This document shows, piece after piece, positions 17,918-27,301 of a stretch of DNA of 64,000 nucleotides. The DNA comes from Gemmatimonadaceae bacterium (GTDB lineage: Bacteria > Gemmatimonadota > Gemmatimonadetes > Gemmatimonadales > Gemmatimonadaceae), in NCBI GenBank assembly GCA_036273715.1, contig DASUHB010000011.1, forward strand, positions 154,473 through 218,472, in the 5' to 3' direction. Made by a program: the position numbers and the translations under genes. Each line of letters starts with the position of its first letter. Position 1 is the stretch's first letter. Under the pieces are notes generated by a model. The model saw only the letters and a list, made by a program, of their open reading frames with translations. It searched no databases and was not told where the DNA came from.

Positions 17918-18967
17918 ATGTACTTCCGCTGGATCGCAACCGGAGCCGCAACCGTGGCGCTGTCGGCGGTGCTCAGCGTCGCCGCCACGCGAGCGCACGA
18001 GGCCGCCGACTTGTCGCCGGACGCCCGCGTGCTTCCGGTGACCGGCGGCGCGCGCCTGACGCCGCACGCGAAACCGCCCATCGTGGAGCTGGGCGACACC
18101 ATGCTCGGGGCGAGCGGTGCGCTCCGCGCGCACTTCGCATCGCGCGCCGAGGTCGCTGCACTGTCGTTGGGCGACACGACGCCTTCGGTCGAAGCATGGC
18201 CCGTCCCCGGCGGCGTTGACGGACATTCGTTCACCTTTCTCCCCACCCGTCCGTTCCACTCGAAGCTCGGCTCGTGGATCGACAACTATCTGGTGGGCTA
18301 TTGGCCGGCCGAGCGGCGACGCATCCGCGAGAGCGCGTACGCCAATCCCGAGGATTTCATCGAGGTGACGCCGGCCAACGAGGACACGTTCGTGTCGGAG
18401 CATTTTCGTCTGCGCGACTTCATCACACACGATCAACCGAGAGTGTGGCCGAAGTACGTGGTGTTGCGTGAGGCACTCCTCGACAAGCTCGAGCTGGTGC
18501 TGCAGGACCTCGCGCATCACGGCATCGACACGTCGCACGTAATCGTGTTGTCCGGCTTCCGGACCCCTGCGTACAATCTTGCGCTCGGCGACGCCAGCGG
18601 ACGCGCGCGCGAGAGCCGGCACCAGTACGGCGATGCCGCCGACATCATCATCGATGCGAACTGGGACGGGCACATGGACGATCTGAATCTCGACGGACGC
18701 GTCGATGAGGGCGACGTGAAAGTGATCGAGCGCGCCGTGGAGCGCGTCGAGCACCGGTACCCCGATCTCGCGGGCGGCCTCGGATTGTACGACGCGATGG
18801 GACCGCACGGTCCGTTCGCGCACATCGACGTGCGCGGCGAAGTGAAACGGTGGACGCGAACGGCGCACGCGCTCACGCCAGCCGACAACACCCACGCGAC
18901 ACGCGTCGCCGGCTGCTATGCGACAGGCACGTCCGCAGTTCTCTGCGTCCACGCCCGCCACCGCTGA
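17918..18967 (+). CDS. Secreted M15A/YcbK-like peptidase with EF-hand insert
   Basis: Exported protein of 349 residues starting at MYFRWIATGAATVALSAV (signal peptide). The C-terminal half is a peptidase M15A (D-Ala-D-Ala carboxypeptidase-like, DUF882) domain. Its SGFRTPAYN and SRHQYGDAAD motifs contribute zinc ligands H235 and D242, and H302 is in AHIDVRG. Between ligands lies an acidic segment, about residues 246-266, with an EF-hand/dockerin-like loop (DLNLDGRVDEGD), so calcium may tune stability or activity. Likely a cell-wall peptidase in the periplasm. The 230 bp upstream hold nothing recognisable. Confidence 0.8.
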   Translation: MYFRWIATGAATVALSAVLSVAATRAHEAADLSPDARVLPVTGGARLTPHAKPPIVELGDTMLGASGALRAHFASRAEVAALSLGDTTPSVEAWPVPGGVDGHSFTFLPTRPFHSKLGSWIDNYLVGYWPAERRRIRESAYANPEDFIEVTPANEDTFVSEHFRLRDFITHDQPRVWPKYVVLREALLDKLELVLQDLAHHGIDTSHVIVLSGFRTPAYNLALGDASGRARESRHQYGDAADIIIDANWDGHMDDLNLDGRVDEGDVKVIERAVERVEHRYPDLAGGLGLYDAMGPHGPFAHIDVRGEVKRWTRTAHALTPADNTHATRVAGCYATGTSAVLCVHARHR

Positions 18968-19020
18968 GCGGACGAACGGACGGACGGATCGCTATCTCTC
19001 TCCACCCAAGCGGTCCGCGA

Positions 19021-19037
19021 TTTGTCCGGCTTTGTCC
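19021..19037 (-). repeat. Copy of the GGACAAAGC-type repeat core
   Basis: The minus strand reads GGACAAAGCCGGACAAA, closely matching the arm core of the MITE-like element at 4015-4128. It lies in the 191-bp gap before the ADOP permease gene and has no visible inverted partner here. Confidence 0.4.
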
Positions 19038-19158
19038 TCGCCTGTCCGCCTGTAGAAACGAAAGTCCCCAGCTCCCGTAGATACTTATGTTCGCCCAAAC
19101 GCACGAACCGCAATGAGGTGCGGCGTGCATCGAACGATTCACGCGGAGCATTCCTGCG

Positions 19159-21600
19159 ATGGACACCCTGTTTGGCGACCTCCGGTACGCGCTGCGCCGC
19201 CTCCGCGCGCACCCGGGCTTCACGGCCATCGTCGTGCTAACGCTGGCGTTCGGCATCGGCGCCAACAGCGCGATTTTCAGTGTCGTCAACACGGTGTTGC
19301 TGCGCCCGCTGCCGTACGCCGAACCCGATCGGCTCGTCACCATTCAACACGACTATCCGTCGCTCAAGCTCGAGGCGCCGGTGTCGGCGCCGGGATTCCG
19401 TGACTATCGGGACAAGACGCGCGATTTCAGCGGCGTCGCGGTCGAGAGCAACTGGCCGGTGAATCTGACGGGTCTGGGCGACCCGCAGCGGCTGCACGGC
19501 ACGAAAGTGTCCGGAGAATTCTTCCGCACGTACGGCGTGGCTCCTGCGTTAGGCAGAACCCTGCTGCCGGACGAGGACGCGCCGGGACACAACCGCGAAG
19601 TGGTGTTGAGCGACGGGCTCTGGAAGCGGCTGTTCGGCGGCCGGCCGGAGGCGGTGGGCCGGTCGATGTCGCTCGACGGCGTCGGGTACACGATCGTGGG
19701 TGTGATGCCACCGTCGTTCCACGACTTCTGGGTCCAAGACGCCGAGATCTGGACGCCGCTCGCGCTCGCCGACAGCGATTTCGTGCCGTCGGATTACACG
19801 ACGGAATACCTCAACCTCACGGCGCGTCTCAAGCCGGGCGTGACCATCGACCAGGCGCAGCGCGATCTGCACGCGTTCGCCGCGCGGCTGCGCCAGGAGC
19901 ACCCGAACGACATCCCGCCCGACTGGACGTTAGGCGTGAAGTCGCTCACCGTGCTGGGGACAGGCGACATCCGTCCGGCGCTGCTCGTGCTGTTGGGCGC
20001 GGTGGGATTCGTGCTGCTTATCGCCTGTGCGAACGTGGCGAACCTGCTCCTGGCCCGCGCAGCCGGGCGCGCCAAGGAAGTGGCGATTCGCACCGCGTTA
20101 GGCGCCCGGCGCCGCGACCTGGTGCGGCAGCTCCTCGTCGAGAGCCTGCTCCTCTCGTTCATCGGCGCCGGTTTGGGCTTGCTGCTCGCGTATGCGGGCG
20201 TGCGCGCGCTCGTGGCCGCGAACCCGAGCAACGTGCCGCGCGTGTCCGAGTTAGGCATCGATGGACACGTGCTGCTGTTCACGGCGGCGGTCGCGCTCGT
20301 CACCGGCGTGCTGTTCGGGCTGGCGCCGGCGCTCCAAATGTCGCGCGGGGACATGCACAACACCCTCAAAGAAGGCGGCCGCAGCGGCACCGCGGATCGC
20401 GCCGGTGCGACGCTCCGCCGCGTGCTGGTGGTCGCCGAGGTGGCGCTGGCGCTCACGCTGTTGAGCGGCGCCGGCCTCCTCATGAAGAGCTTCGCGAAAC
20501 TGGCGGCGGTCGATCCCGGTTTCGATCCGTCGCACTTGCTCACGTTCGACCTCTCGCTGCCCGAGCTGTCGTATCCCACCGATACGGCGCGCACCGAGTT
20601 CTTCAACGAGGTGCTCCCGCGGCTTGCGCAGATCCCGGGCGTGCGCGGCGCCGGCGCCGTGACGGTGATGCCGTTCAGCGGCGGCTGGTCCACCGGCACC
20701 TATAACGTCGAGGGCTACACGCCGCCGCCTCACGGCTCGATGCCATGGGGGGATGTCCGCATCGTGAGCCCCGGGTATTTCAGTACGCTGCGCATCGCGG
20801 TGAAGCGCGGCCACACGTTCACCGACGCCGAGGCTGCCGCGGCGCTCAAGGTGGTGGTGGTAGACCAGCAGTTCGTGCACCGCTACCTGCGGCCCGGCGA
20901 TGACCCGATCGGGCACCGGATGTGGTTCGGGCCGGCGGCGCCTAACGACAGCACGACGTACCGCACCATCGTCGGCGTCGTCGAACATACCAAGCAGGAA
21001 GGGCTGGCGGCCGATGCGCGCCCGCAGGTCTACATGCCATACGCACAGGTTCGCAGCATTGGGCACCTCACCGTTGCCGTGCGCACCGCCGGGCCCCCAT
21101 CCGAGTACACCAACGCCGTGCGCGCCGCCGTCCAGTCTGTGGACCGCAACGAACCCGTCGCGCACGTTCGCACGATGGACGACATGATCGGATCGTCCAT
21201 GGGGCAACGCCGCCTCTCGATGGTGCTGCTCGGCATCTTCGCCGTGCTGGCGCTGCTCCTGGCGTCGCTCGGGATCTACGGCGTCACGTCGTACTCGGTG
21301 ACGCAGCGGAGCCGCGAGATGGGCATCCGCATGGCGCTCGGCGCCCGCGCGCGCGACGTGCTGCTCATGGTGATGCGGCAGGCCCTTGCGTTAGTCCTGG
21401 GCGGCGTGGCGCTCGGACTCGGGGCGGCCCTCGCGCTCACGCGCCTCATGACCAGCCAGTTGTTCGACACCCAACCCACCGACCCGGCGACGTTCACGCT
21501 GGTGTCGGTGCTCCTCTGCGCCGTCGCGGTGTGCGCCACGCTCGTGCCGGCGCGGCGCGCCACGCGGGTGGACCCGGTCGTGACGCTCCGCGACGAGTAG
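19159..21600 (+). CDS. ADOP-family FtsX/MacB-like permease (no prefix domain)
   Basis: Membrane protein of 813 residues with two FtsX/MacB permease units. The first starts DLRYALRRLRAHPGFTAIVVLTLAFGIGANSAIFSVVN and has NVANLLLARAAGR-KEVAIRTALGARR. The second ends with QRSREMGIRMALGARARDVLLMVMRQ and PARRATRVDPVVTLRDE. This is the acidobacterial duplicated orphan permease architecture, thought to work without its own ATPase gene or with one encoded elsewhere. No PadR gene is adjacent and the N-terminal prefix domain is absent. Substrate unknown. Confidence 0.88.
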   Translation: MDTLFGDLRYALRRLRAHPGFTAIVVLTLAFGIGANSAIFSVVNTVLLRPLPYAEPDRLVTIQHDYPSLKLEAPVSAPGFRDYRDKTRDFSGVAVESNWPVNLTGLGDPQRLHGTKVSGEFFRTYGVAPALGRTLLPDEDAPGHNREVVLSDGLWKRLFGGRPEAVGRSMSLDGVGYTIVGVMPPSFHDFWVQDAEIWTPLALADSDFVPSDYTTEYLNLTARLKPGVTIDQAQRDLHAFAARLRQEHPNDIPPDWTLGVKSLTVLGTGDIRPALLVLLGAVGFVLLIACANVANLLLARAAGRAKEVAIRTALGARRRDLVRQLLVESLLLSFIGAGLGLLLAYAGVRALVAANPSNVPRVSELGIDGHVLLFTAAVALVTGVLFGLAPALQMSRGDMHNTLKEGGRSGTADRAGATLRRVLVVAEVALALTLLSGAGLLMKSFAKLAAVDPGFDPSHLLTFDLSLPELSYPTDTARTEFFNEVLPRLAQIPGVRGAGAVTVMPFSGGWSTGTYNVEGYTPPPHGSMPWGDVRIVSPGYFSTLRIAVKRGHTFTDAEAAAALKVVVVDQQFVHRYLRPGDDPIGHRMWFGPAAPNDSTTYRTIVGVVEHTKQEGLAADARPQVYMPYAQVRSIGHLTVAVRTAGPPSEYTNAVRAAVQSVDRNEPVAHVRTMDDMIGSSMGQRRLSMVLLGIFAVLALLLASLGIYGVTSYSVTQRSREMGIRMALGARARDVLLMVMRQALALVLGGVALGLGAALALTRLMTSQLFDTQPTDPATFTLVSVLLCAVAVCATLVPARRATRVDPVVTLRDE

Positions 21601-21606
21601 CAGACG

Positions 21607-22170
21607 TCACGACGCCGTCTTACTGGCCTCCACCTCGAGGCTGATGCGGATCTCGTTGCCAACAACGAGCCCGCCCGACTCGATGAGTTGATTCCACGTT
21701 AGGCCAAAATCGCGGCGGTCAATGCGGGTGGTGGCGCTGAAGCCGATGCGTTCACCGCCCCACGGGTCCTTGGTGCGGCCCTCTTCCATGACATCGAGCA
21801 CGACGGGCTTGGTGACACCGTGGATCGTGAGATCGCCGGTGACGCGATAGCGTTGCTCTCCGGCAGACTCGACAACGGTGCTCTTGAACGTGATGTCGGG
21901 ATATCGCTCCACTTCGAGAAAATCCGCCGACTTGAGGTGGGTGTCGCGCTGATCGGTTCGTGTATCGATGCTCGCGGCCTTGATCACCGCTGCGACAGAC
22001 GACGCCGATGGACGCGCGTCATCGATGTGGATCGTGCCGCTCACATCCGTGAAGCGACCCTTCACGGTCGTGATCATCAAGTGCTTCGCGGCGAATTCCA
22101 CGAGGGTATGCGCCGGATCGAGCGTCCAGGTGCTGCTGGTGTCCGACCGATTGATGGTCGAGGTCGTCAT
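21607..22170 (-). CDS. YceI-family lipid-binding protein
   Basis: YceI-like protein of 187 residues, a lipocalin-like barrel that binds isoprenoid chains. It has the typical WTLDPAHTLVEFAAKHLMITTVKGRF start, HLKSADFLEVERYPDITF and WNQLIESGGLVVGNEIRISLEVE. It has no signal peptide and so is probably cytoplasmic, as in several YceI paralogues. ATG 22170 is preceded by GAGGAGG. It converges on the ADOP permease and is divergent from the substrate-binding protein gene. Confidence 0.9.
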   Translation of the reverse strand: MTTSTINRSDTSSTWTLDPAHTLVEFAAKHLMITTVKGRFTDVSGTIHIDDARPSASSVAAVIKAASIDTRTDQRDTHLKSADFLEVERYPDITFKSTVVESAGEQRYRVTGDLTIHGVTKPVVLDVMEEGRTKDPWGGERIGFSATTRIDRRDFGLTWNQLIESGGLVVGNEIRISLEVEASKTAS

Positions 22171-22375
22171 AGTGTTCCTCCTCTGTAAGGCCAGGCGCGG
22201 CGCGGGTCCAGCCCGAGCGCCGATTCCTTCGAGTTTAAAGGCTTTTTGCCGCGCTCCCGTTCCCGCGCGCGCCGTTCGCCTGTACAGCACGCTATCCGCG
22301 CCTTTACGTTCGTCGATGATTCCTCGCCGCGGCGCGCGCTGCGGCCCTCTACTTTTCCGGCATTTTTCAGACGAG

Positions 22376-24115
22376 ATGAGCGACCCGCCATCGTACGCTC
22401 GCGCCGAGTCCGCCACGCGAGCGCGCCCAACGACGGGCGCACGGACGCGGTCGGTGTGCTTCCGTTGGGCGCGAGCCCCGGCGAGGCGCCGTGCGATCGC
22501 GTTTGCGTGCGCGATCGCCGGCGGCGCGTGCCACGCGTCGAATAGCGGCGCGCGCCATCGCGATCTGGTCATCGACATCGGCGCCGACGCCGACGTGCTG
22601 ATGCCGCCGTTCACGGCAACGACGCAGGGCGCGATCATCGCCGATCAGATTTTCGAGCGCCTCGCGGATCCGGATAGCACGCTCGGCACCGTCGGCGATC
22701 GCGACTATCGGCCGCGTCTGGCGGATCACTGGACGTGGGGCCGCGACTCGCTCTCGATCGCGTTTCACATCGACCCGCGGGCGCGGTGGCACGATGGCCC
22801 GCCGGTGACCGCGCGGGACGTCAAATTCTCGTTTCGGGTGTTCAAGGACAGCGCCGCGGGTTCCATCGCTGCGCCGCTCCTGTCCAACATCGACTCCGTG
22901 TCGGTGCGCGACTCAGCGACGGCCGTGGTCTGGTTTCATGCCCGCACGCCGGACGAGTTCTACACGGCCACGTACTCGCCGCGCATCCTGCCGGCACACG
23001 TGCTGGACACCATCGCGCCCGACCGGTGGCGCACATCGGCGTTCGGCCGCGCCCCGATCGGAAGCGGTCCTTATCGGTTCGTCCGTTGGGCGCCGGGCAC
23101 ATCGATCGAGCTGTCCGCCGACACCGCGTATCGCAACGGACGTCCGACGTTCGACCGGATCCTGTTCACGGTGACGCGCGATCCATCGGTTGCTGTGACG
23201 CGGCTGCTCGCGCACGAGACGGATTTTCTGGATCGCATCAGGACCTCGGACATTCCACGCGTGCGTGCTCGCCGCGACCTGCGCGTTTTGCGCTGGCCGT
23301 CGGAAGAGAACGTGACCCTGTTGTTCAATCTGCGAGATCCGGCGAACCGGTCGCGTCCGCACCCGGTGCTGGGCGATTCGAGCGTCCGGCGCGCGATCGA
23401 GATGGCGATCGACCGCCCGGCGCTCGTGCGCAGTGTGTTAGGCGAGACCGGACGCGTCGCACGAGGGCCCGCTCCGGCGAGCCTGCTCGATTCGGTGTTT
23501 CTTCCCGAACGGCCGGCGGATTGCGCCGGCGCCGCCCGCCTGCTCGACGCCGCAGGCTGGGCTCGAGATGACCGAACAGGCGCTCGCCGGCGCGGCACAC
23601 AACCGCTCATCGTTAGGCTTCTCGTGCCGACGAGCAGCGCCGAGCGGGTCGCCGCGGCCGTGGTGCTGCAGTCGCAGCTGCGATGCGCCGGCGTCGATGT
23701 CGAAATCGATCAAGTGGAGCTCAATACGTCACTCGATGACCTGGAGGCCGGCCAATTCGATGCGACACTGCTCGATCTCACGTGGGATCCGTCGCCTGCG
23801 AGCTCGCGCCAGCTCTGGGCAAGCGGGTCCGCGCCGCCGGGCGGCTCGAATTTCGGCGGCTACGCGAACCCGGTGTTCGACGCCCTCCTCGACAGCGCCA
23901 TCGCTGCCACTCGACCCGAGCAGTCTCGGGCGCTGTACCGGAAGGCCTGGTCCGTCCTGGTGTCGAACGTACCGGCGGTCTGGCTGTACGATCTGGTGAA
24001 CGTGGGCGCGGTGCGACAGCCGATCGAGCCACGGGGACTCCGAGCCGACGCGTGGTGGGGCGAGCTTGCCAAGTGGAGCATCGGTACCAACCCGGCAAAC
24101 GACGGAATCCAGTAG
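22376..24115 (+). CDS. Family 5 (peptide/nickel-type) ABC substrate-binding lipoprotein
   Basis: Solute-binding protein of 579 residues (SBP_bac_5). A basic N-terminus leads to a hydrophobic run and a possible lipobox (FACAIAGGAC). Family segments include QIFERLADPD, WHDGPPVTARDVKFSFRVF, GPYRFVRWAPGTSIEL and RRAIEMAIDRPALVRSVL. ATG 22376 is chosen; an upstream in-frame ATG near 22318 is possible. No permease or ATPase genes are adjacent, so it is an orphan binding protein. Ligand unknown. Confidence 0.82.
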   Translation: MSDPPSYARAESATRARPTTGARTRSVCFRWARAPARRRAIAFACAIAGGACHASNSGARHRDLVIDIGADADVLMPPFTATTQGAIIADQIFERLADPDSTLGTVGDRDYRPRLADHWTWGRDSLSIAFHIDPRARWHDGPPVTARDVKFSFRVFKDSAAGSIAAPLLSNIDSVSVRDSATAVVWFHARTPDEFYTATYSPRILPAHVLDTIAPDRWRTSAFGRAPIGSGPYRFVRWAPGTSIELSADTAYRNGRPTFDRILFTVTRDPSVAVTRLLAHETDFLDRIRTSDIPRVRARRDLRVLRWPSEENVTLLFNLRDPANRSRPHPVLGDSSVRRAIEMAIDRPALVRSVLGETGRVARGPAPASLLDSVFLPERPADCAGAARLLDAAGWARDDRTGARRRGTQPLIVRLLVPTSSAERVAAAVVLQSQLRCAGVDVEIDQVELNTSLDDLEAGQFDATLLDLTWDPSPASSRQLWASGSAPPGGSNFGGYANPVFDALLDSAIAATRPEQSRALYRKAWSVLVSNVPAVWLYDLVNVGAVRQPIEPRGLRADAWWGELAKWSIGTNPANDGIQ

Positions 24116-24232
24116 CGGAAGGACCGACGGGCTACCGGCTACTGCTGACCCCGCCTGTCAGGTTCTTGTCCGGCGTGGCCTTGGCCGCTCAGCGACCATT
24201 GCAGGTTCGGAGCTTTTTCCCGATACTCTGTC

Positions 24233-25627
24233 ATGGCTCTCGACCCTCCGCGCAGGCGCAGAATCCGATACCGCGGCAAATCTCTCAGGCATTCTGTCCG
24301 AGGCGACGACAGCGATGAGGGCATTCTCCCGCGGTCCCACGAGTTCGCGACACGAATTTCGGACCCCATAGTGCCGATTCGGGACATCACGATTCAACAC
24401 GCTGCGTTCTTCGAGCACTTGGCGGAGCTCGGCGACGACACGACGGCCGAGTGGCGGCGGGTGTCGGCAGGGTTGGTATGTCTGCGCCTCGTCGACTATC
24501 TGTTGGCTTCGGGCGATGGCCAGCGCGTCGACGATGTGCGCGCGACACGCGCGGCGTGGGGCTGCCTGGAATCGTTGGGCGCGGGCGACGCGATCGCGAG
24601 CGTGCTGGCGAGCCTGCTGAACGTGTTGTCGAGCGACAGCGGCGACCGGGCGGTGACGGCGCGGCCTCGCCTGCTGGCGTACGGACGCGTCCTCGAGCTC
24701 GAGTCGCGTTGGGCGTTGGCCGCCGATGTGTACGAGACGGTGGTCCGGTTGTGCCGGAGTCCGTCGGACACCGGCGAGGCACACGACGCCGCGGCGGCGT
24801 ACATGCGGTTAGGCGAGTGCCGGCGTCAGGAAGCGCGGTGGGAAGACGCGCAGCATGCGTTTCGTGCGGCTGCGGACGCAGCGGCGAGTGTGTCGGACTG
24901 GCCGACGCAGATCAAAGCGCGGTGTCTCGGCGCGGCGGTGTTGTCGGAGTCGGGGAATCTGGCGGTGGCCGATGCGCTCTTGCGTCGGGCGGCGCAGGAT
25001 GCGCGCTGGGCGGGGTTGTCCGACGAGATGGCGCTGGCGTTGCACGGCCGCGCGCACGTGGCGTTCCAGCGCAAGCGGTACGAGGCGTCGGTGCGGTTCG
25101 CGTTCCGCGCGCTGCGCGGCTTGCGCGACCCGTTGGCGCGCGACCGCGCGCTGGCCGACGTGGCGGCCGCGTTCATTGAGTTAGGCGTACGGCGCGCCGC
25201 GCGCGACGCCAGTCTCGTGCTGATCGCGACAACGCAGGAGCCGTATGTCCGAGGCGCTGCGCTCATCAATTTGATGGACATGGCGACAAAGGACCGGACG
25301 GAGCCGTTGTTCGAACAGTACCGCCGGCAGCTCGCGGTCGAGGACTTACCGCCGCGACTGGCCGGGTACTACCACTATTACGCGGGGTTGGGAGCGTGGC
25401 AGTTCGGGCGGATCGAGACGGCCCGCATGGAGTACGGACGTGCCGCGGAGGTTGCGGCACGGCACGGACTGGCGCAGTTGCGCTTCGACGTCGAGGCGGC
25501 CATCGCGAAGCTGCGCACGCCGCCGCCGCTCGGTCCGGAGCCGATGGCCGACGCGTCGGCCAAGACGGCCGTGGTGGCTCGTGCGTTAGGCAGGATGCGC
25601 GAGGAGTTGGAGGCGCCGTCCGCCTAA
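24233..25627 (+). CDS. TPR-repeat protein
   Basis: Protein of up to 464 residues. From about residue 47 it is alpha-helical with TPR-like units (ALAADVYETVVRLCR, AAAYMRLGECRRQEARWEDAQHAFRAA, ALALHGRAHVAFQRKRYEASVRFAFRAL, GAWQFGRIETARMEYGRAAEVAARHGL). GTG 24371 (MPIRDITIQHAAFFEHLAEL) is an attractive alternative start because the first 46 residues look non-coding in composition. No signal peptide. It precedes an HTH regulator and a receiver protein, so it may be a signalling scaffold. Its stop is GCC TAA CGG, the recurrent heptamer. Confidence 0.75.
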   Translation: MALDPPRRRRIRYRGKSLRHSVRGDDSDEGILPRSHEFATRISDPIVPIRDITIQHAAFFEHLAELGDDTTAEWRRVSAGLVCLRLVDYLLASGDGQRVDDVRATRAAWGCLESLGAGDAIASVLASLLNVLSSDSGDRAVTARPRLLAYGRVLELESRWALAADVYETVVRLCRSPSDTGEAHDAAAAYMRLGECRRQEARWEDAQHAFRAAADAAASVSDWPTQIKARCLGAAVLSESGNLAVADALLRRAAQDARWAGLSDEMALALHGRAHVAFQRKRYEASVRFAFRALRGLRDPLARDRALADVAAAFIELGVRRAARDASLVLIATTQEPYVRGAALINLMDMATKDRTEPLFEQYRRQLAVEDLPPRLAGYYHYYAGLGAWQFGRIETARMEYGRAAEVAARHGLAQLRFDVEAAIAKLRTPPPLGPEPMADASAKTAVVARALGRMREELEAPSA

Positions 25628-25679
25628 CGGTGGACGCCGCGCCGCCGGCACGCGGAGCCGCCGGTGGCGACGCACCGCC

Positions 25680-25705
25680 GGCGCGCGGCGGTTCAGCCGC
25701 GCGCC
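25680..25705. terminator. GC-rich hairpin between convergent genes
   Basis: Perfect 10-bp stem GGCGCGCGGC/GCCGCGCGCC with a 6-base loop. There is no T-run on either side, so termination is plausible but not certain. It lies between the TPR gene and the leftward small lipoprotein gene. Confidence 0.45.
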
Positions 25706-25720
25706 ACCATCACATGCGGT

Positions 25721-25843
25721 CTAATGCGGACCGACGGTGATGGTCTGGTCGGCGCCCGGTTGCGTGGGAGCAGTCGGCGACGTGCAAGCGACAAACGCCA
25801 GGGCAATGGCGGCGAGAATGAGACGGGCAGTCAGGCGGCGCAT
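25721..25843 (-). CDS. 40-residue lipoprotein
   Basis: Very short gene (MRRLTARLILAAIALAFVAC then TSPTAPTQPGADQTITVGPH). ATG 25843 is preceded by AGAGGATCC, a good ribosome-binding site. The lipobox AFVAC would leave a mature lipopeptide of only about 21 residues ending in a Thr/Pro-rich tail. Either a genuine small surface lipoprotein or the truncated N-terminus of a larger one. The sequence pattern and start signal argue for translation. Confidence 0.55.
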   Translation of the reverse strand: MRRLTARLILAAIALAFVACTSPTAPTQPGADQTITVGPH

Positions 25844-26026
25844 GGATCCTCTGTGTGCTGGACGCTGGAGCGGGCTGAGCGGCGGGAAGCGCCCCGACGC
25901 GTGCCTCACCCGAGAGCACGCTACCAGCACATCGACGCACCCGGAGTGCAGTTTGGTGACATGGCGCTGCACTTTGGGGACACACCATACACCATCGGGA
26001 CATCTCGCACGGCACGGGTGGGCCGC

Positions 26027-26893
26027 ATGAATCTCGTGACGCTGGTGCCGGACCCGAAGCTGCTGCGCATTCGATTGGCGGCGCCCCCCGCCTTCACCGT
26101 GCGTGCGCTCGATGCCGTCGACGGGCCGACCGGTCTAACGACGACCCTCGACGCGGCCCCCGTCAACCTCATCGTCATTGATCCCGCAGATCCGCGGTGC
26201 GCGGGCCGCGTGAACGACCTGGCCGGCGTGCTCACCCGCTTCGACTGGATCCCGTGCGTCGTCTACGCCAGCCTCACCGCGACGGGCATCAGTCCCCTGC
26301 CGCAGCTCATGCGCGGCAGCCTGAGCGGCCTCCTGCTCGCGGGGATCGACGACAGCACCACCGCCATCCGCGACCTCATCCTCCGCCTAACGGCTGACGC
26401 GGTGGCCAACCTGCTGCTCGATGCGCTCGCCCGGCCGATTGAACGGCTGCCGGCACCGCTCGTCGACGCCATTCGCCTGCTCTTCGCCGCGCCGCACCGG
26501 TTTCCGTCGGTGGAGGATCTCGCGTCGGCCGCCAGCATGTCGCGCCGGCACGTGCACCGCGTGGTCACCGACGCGGGCCTCACGTCGCCCACGCAGCTGC
26601 TCGTCACGGCGCGCGTGCTGCGCGCCTATCAGATGCTTCGCTCCGGCGACATCACGGTGCAAGGCGCGGCGCAGCGGCTTCGCATCGCGCCGCGGATCCT
26701 GGCGCGACATCTGAGATTGACCACCTCGGTGCGCTCGTCGCGCGAGATGAACCAGATGGCCCCGACCGAGGTCGTCACACACTGCGTGCGATCGCTGTAC
26801 CGGCCGCCCGCCGCGATGCGCCTGGCCGTCGGCGACTCGTCGCACATCGAGCGCGAGGCGCCGCCGGGTCCCCCGCGGCCAGGCCACGCATAA
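26027..26893 (+). CDS. HTH transcription regulator with pseudo-receiver N-terminus
   Basis: Protein of 288 residues. The first about 120 residues alternate beta/alpha like a degenerate receiver (NLIVIDPADPRCAGRV, IPCVVYASLT, GLLLAGIDDS) without a clear phospho-acceptor. The C-terminal part has an AraC-like double helix-turn-helix (SVEDLASAASMSRRHVHRVV, VQGAAQRLRIAPRILARHL). ATG 26027 is chosen; ATG 25961 is in frame upstream. Its TAA stop overlaps the ATG of the next gene (TAATG), so it is coupled to a single-domain receiver. Confidence 0.7.
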   Translation: MNLVTLVPDPKLLRIRLAAPPAFTVRALDAVDGPTGLTTTLDAAPVNLIVIDPADPRCAGRVNDLAGVLTRFDWIPCVVYASLTATGISPLPQLMRGSLSGLLLAGIDDSTTAIRDLILRLTADAVANLLLDALARPIERLPAPLVDAIRLLFAAPHRFPSVEDLASAASMSRRHVHRVVTDAGLTSPTQLLVTARVLRAYQMLRSGDITVQGAAQRLRIAPRILARHLRLTTSVRSSREMNQMAPTEVVTHCVRSLYRPPAAMRLAVGDSSHIEREAPPGPPRPGHA

Positions 26894-27288
26894 TGGCAAG
26901 CCTCTATCTGCCGCGCGTACTCATCGTCGATGACGAACCGACGATTTGCCGCGCGCTCTCGATTGCGCTGCGTCGCGCGGGCTACGACGCGCGCGCGGCC
27001 GAGTCGGGGGAGGCCGCGCAGTCGCTCCTCGGCAAGGAACACTTCCATGCGATGGTCGTCGACCTGCGCATTCCCGACCAGCGCGGCGACGTGTTCTTCG
27101 AGCTCGCGGCGGCGCTGCACCCGCACCTTCGGTCGGCGACGCTCATGACGACGGGCGACACGAGCGACCGTGCATTCGACCTGCTTCGCGCCTGCCGCGT
27201 ACCGTATCTCGTGAAGCCCTTCGATCTCGCCGAGCTCATCGGGCTCATCGACGGCTTCACGTGTCACATCCGAGACGCCAGCGCCTAA
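26893..27288 (+). CDS. Single-domain response regulator (receiver only)
   Basis: Receiver protein of 131 residues with no output domain. It keeps D13/D14, phospho-acceptor D57 (VVDLRIPD), a Thr/Ser switch position (LMTTGD) and the lysine in YLVKPFD. It starts inside the stop codon of the upstream HTH gene. Likely part of a phosphorelay or a partner of the HTH protein; no kinase gene is adjacent. The stop is GCC TAA CGG. Confidence 0.85.
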   Translation: MASLYLPRVLIVDDEPTICRALSIALRRAGYDARAAESGEAAQSLLGKEHFHAMVVDLRIPDQRGDVFFELAAALHPHLRSATLMTTGDTSDRAFDLLRACRVPYLVKPFDLAELIGLIDGFTCHIRDASA

Positions 27289-27301
27289 CGGAGATCCGTC
27301 G

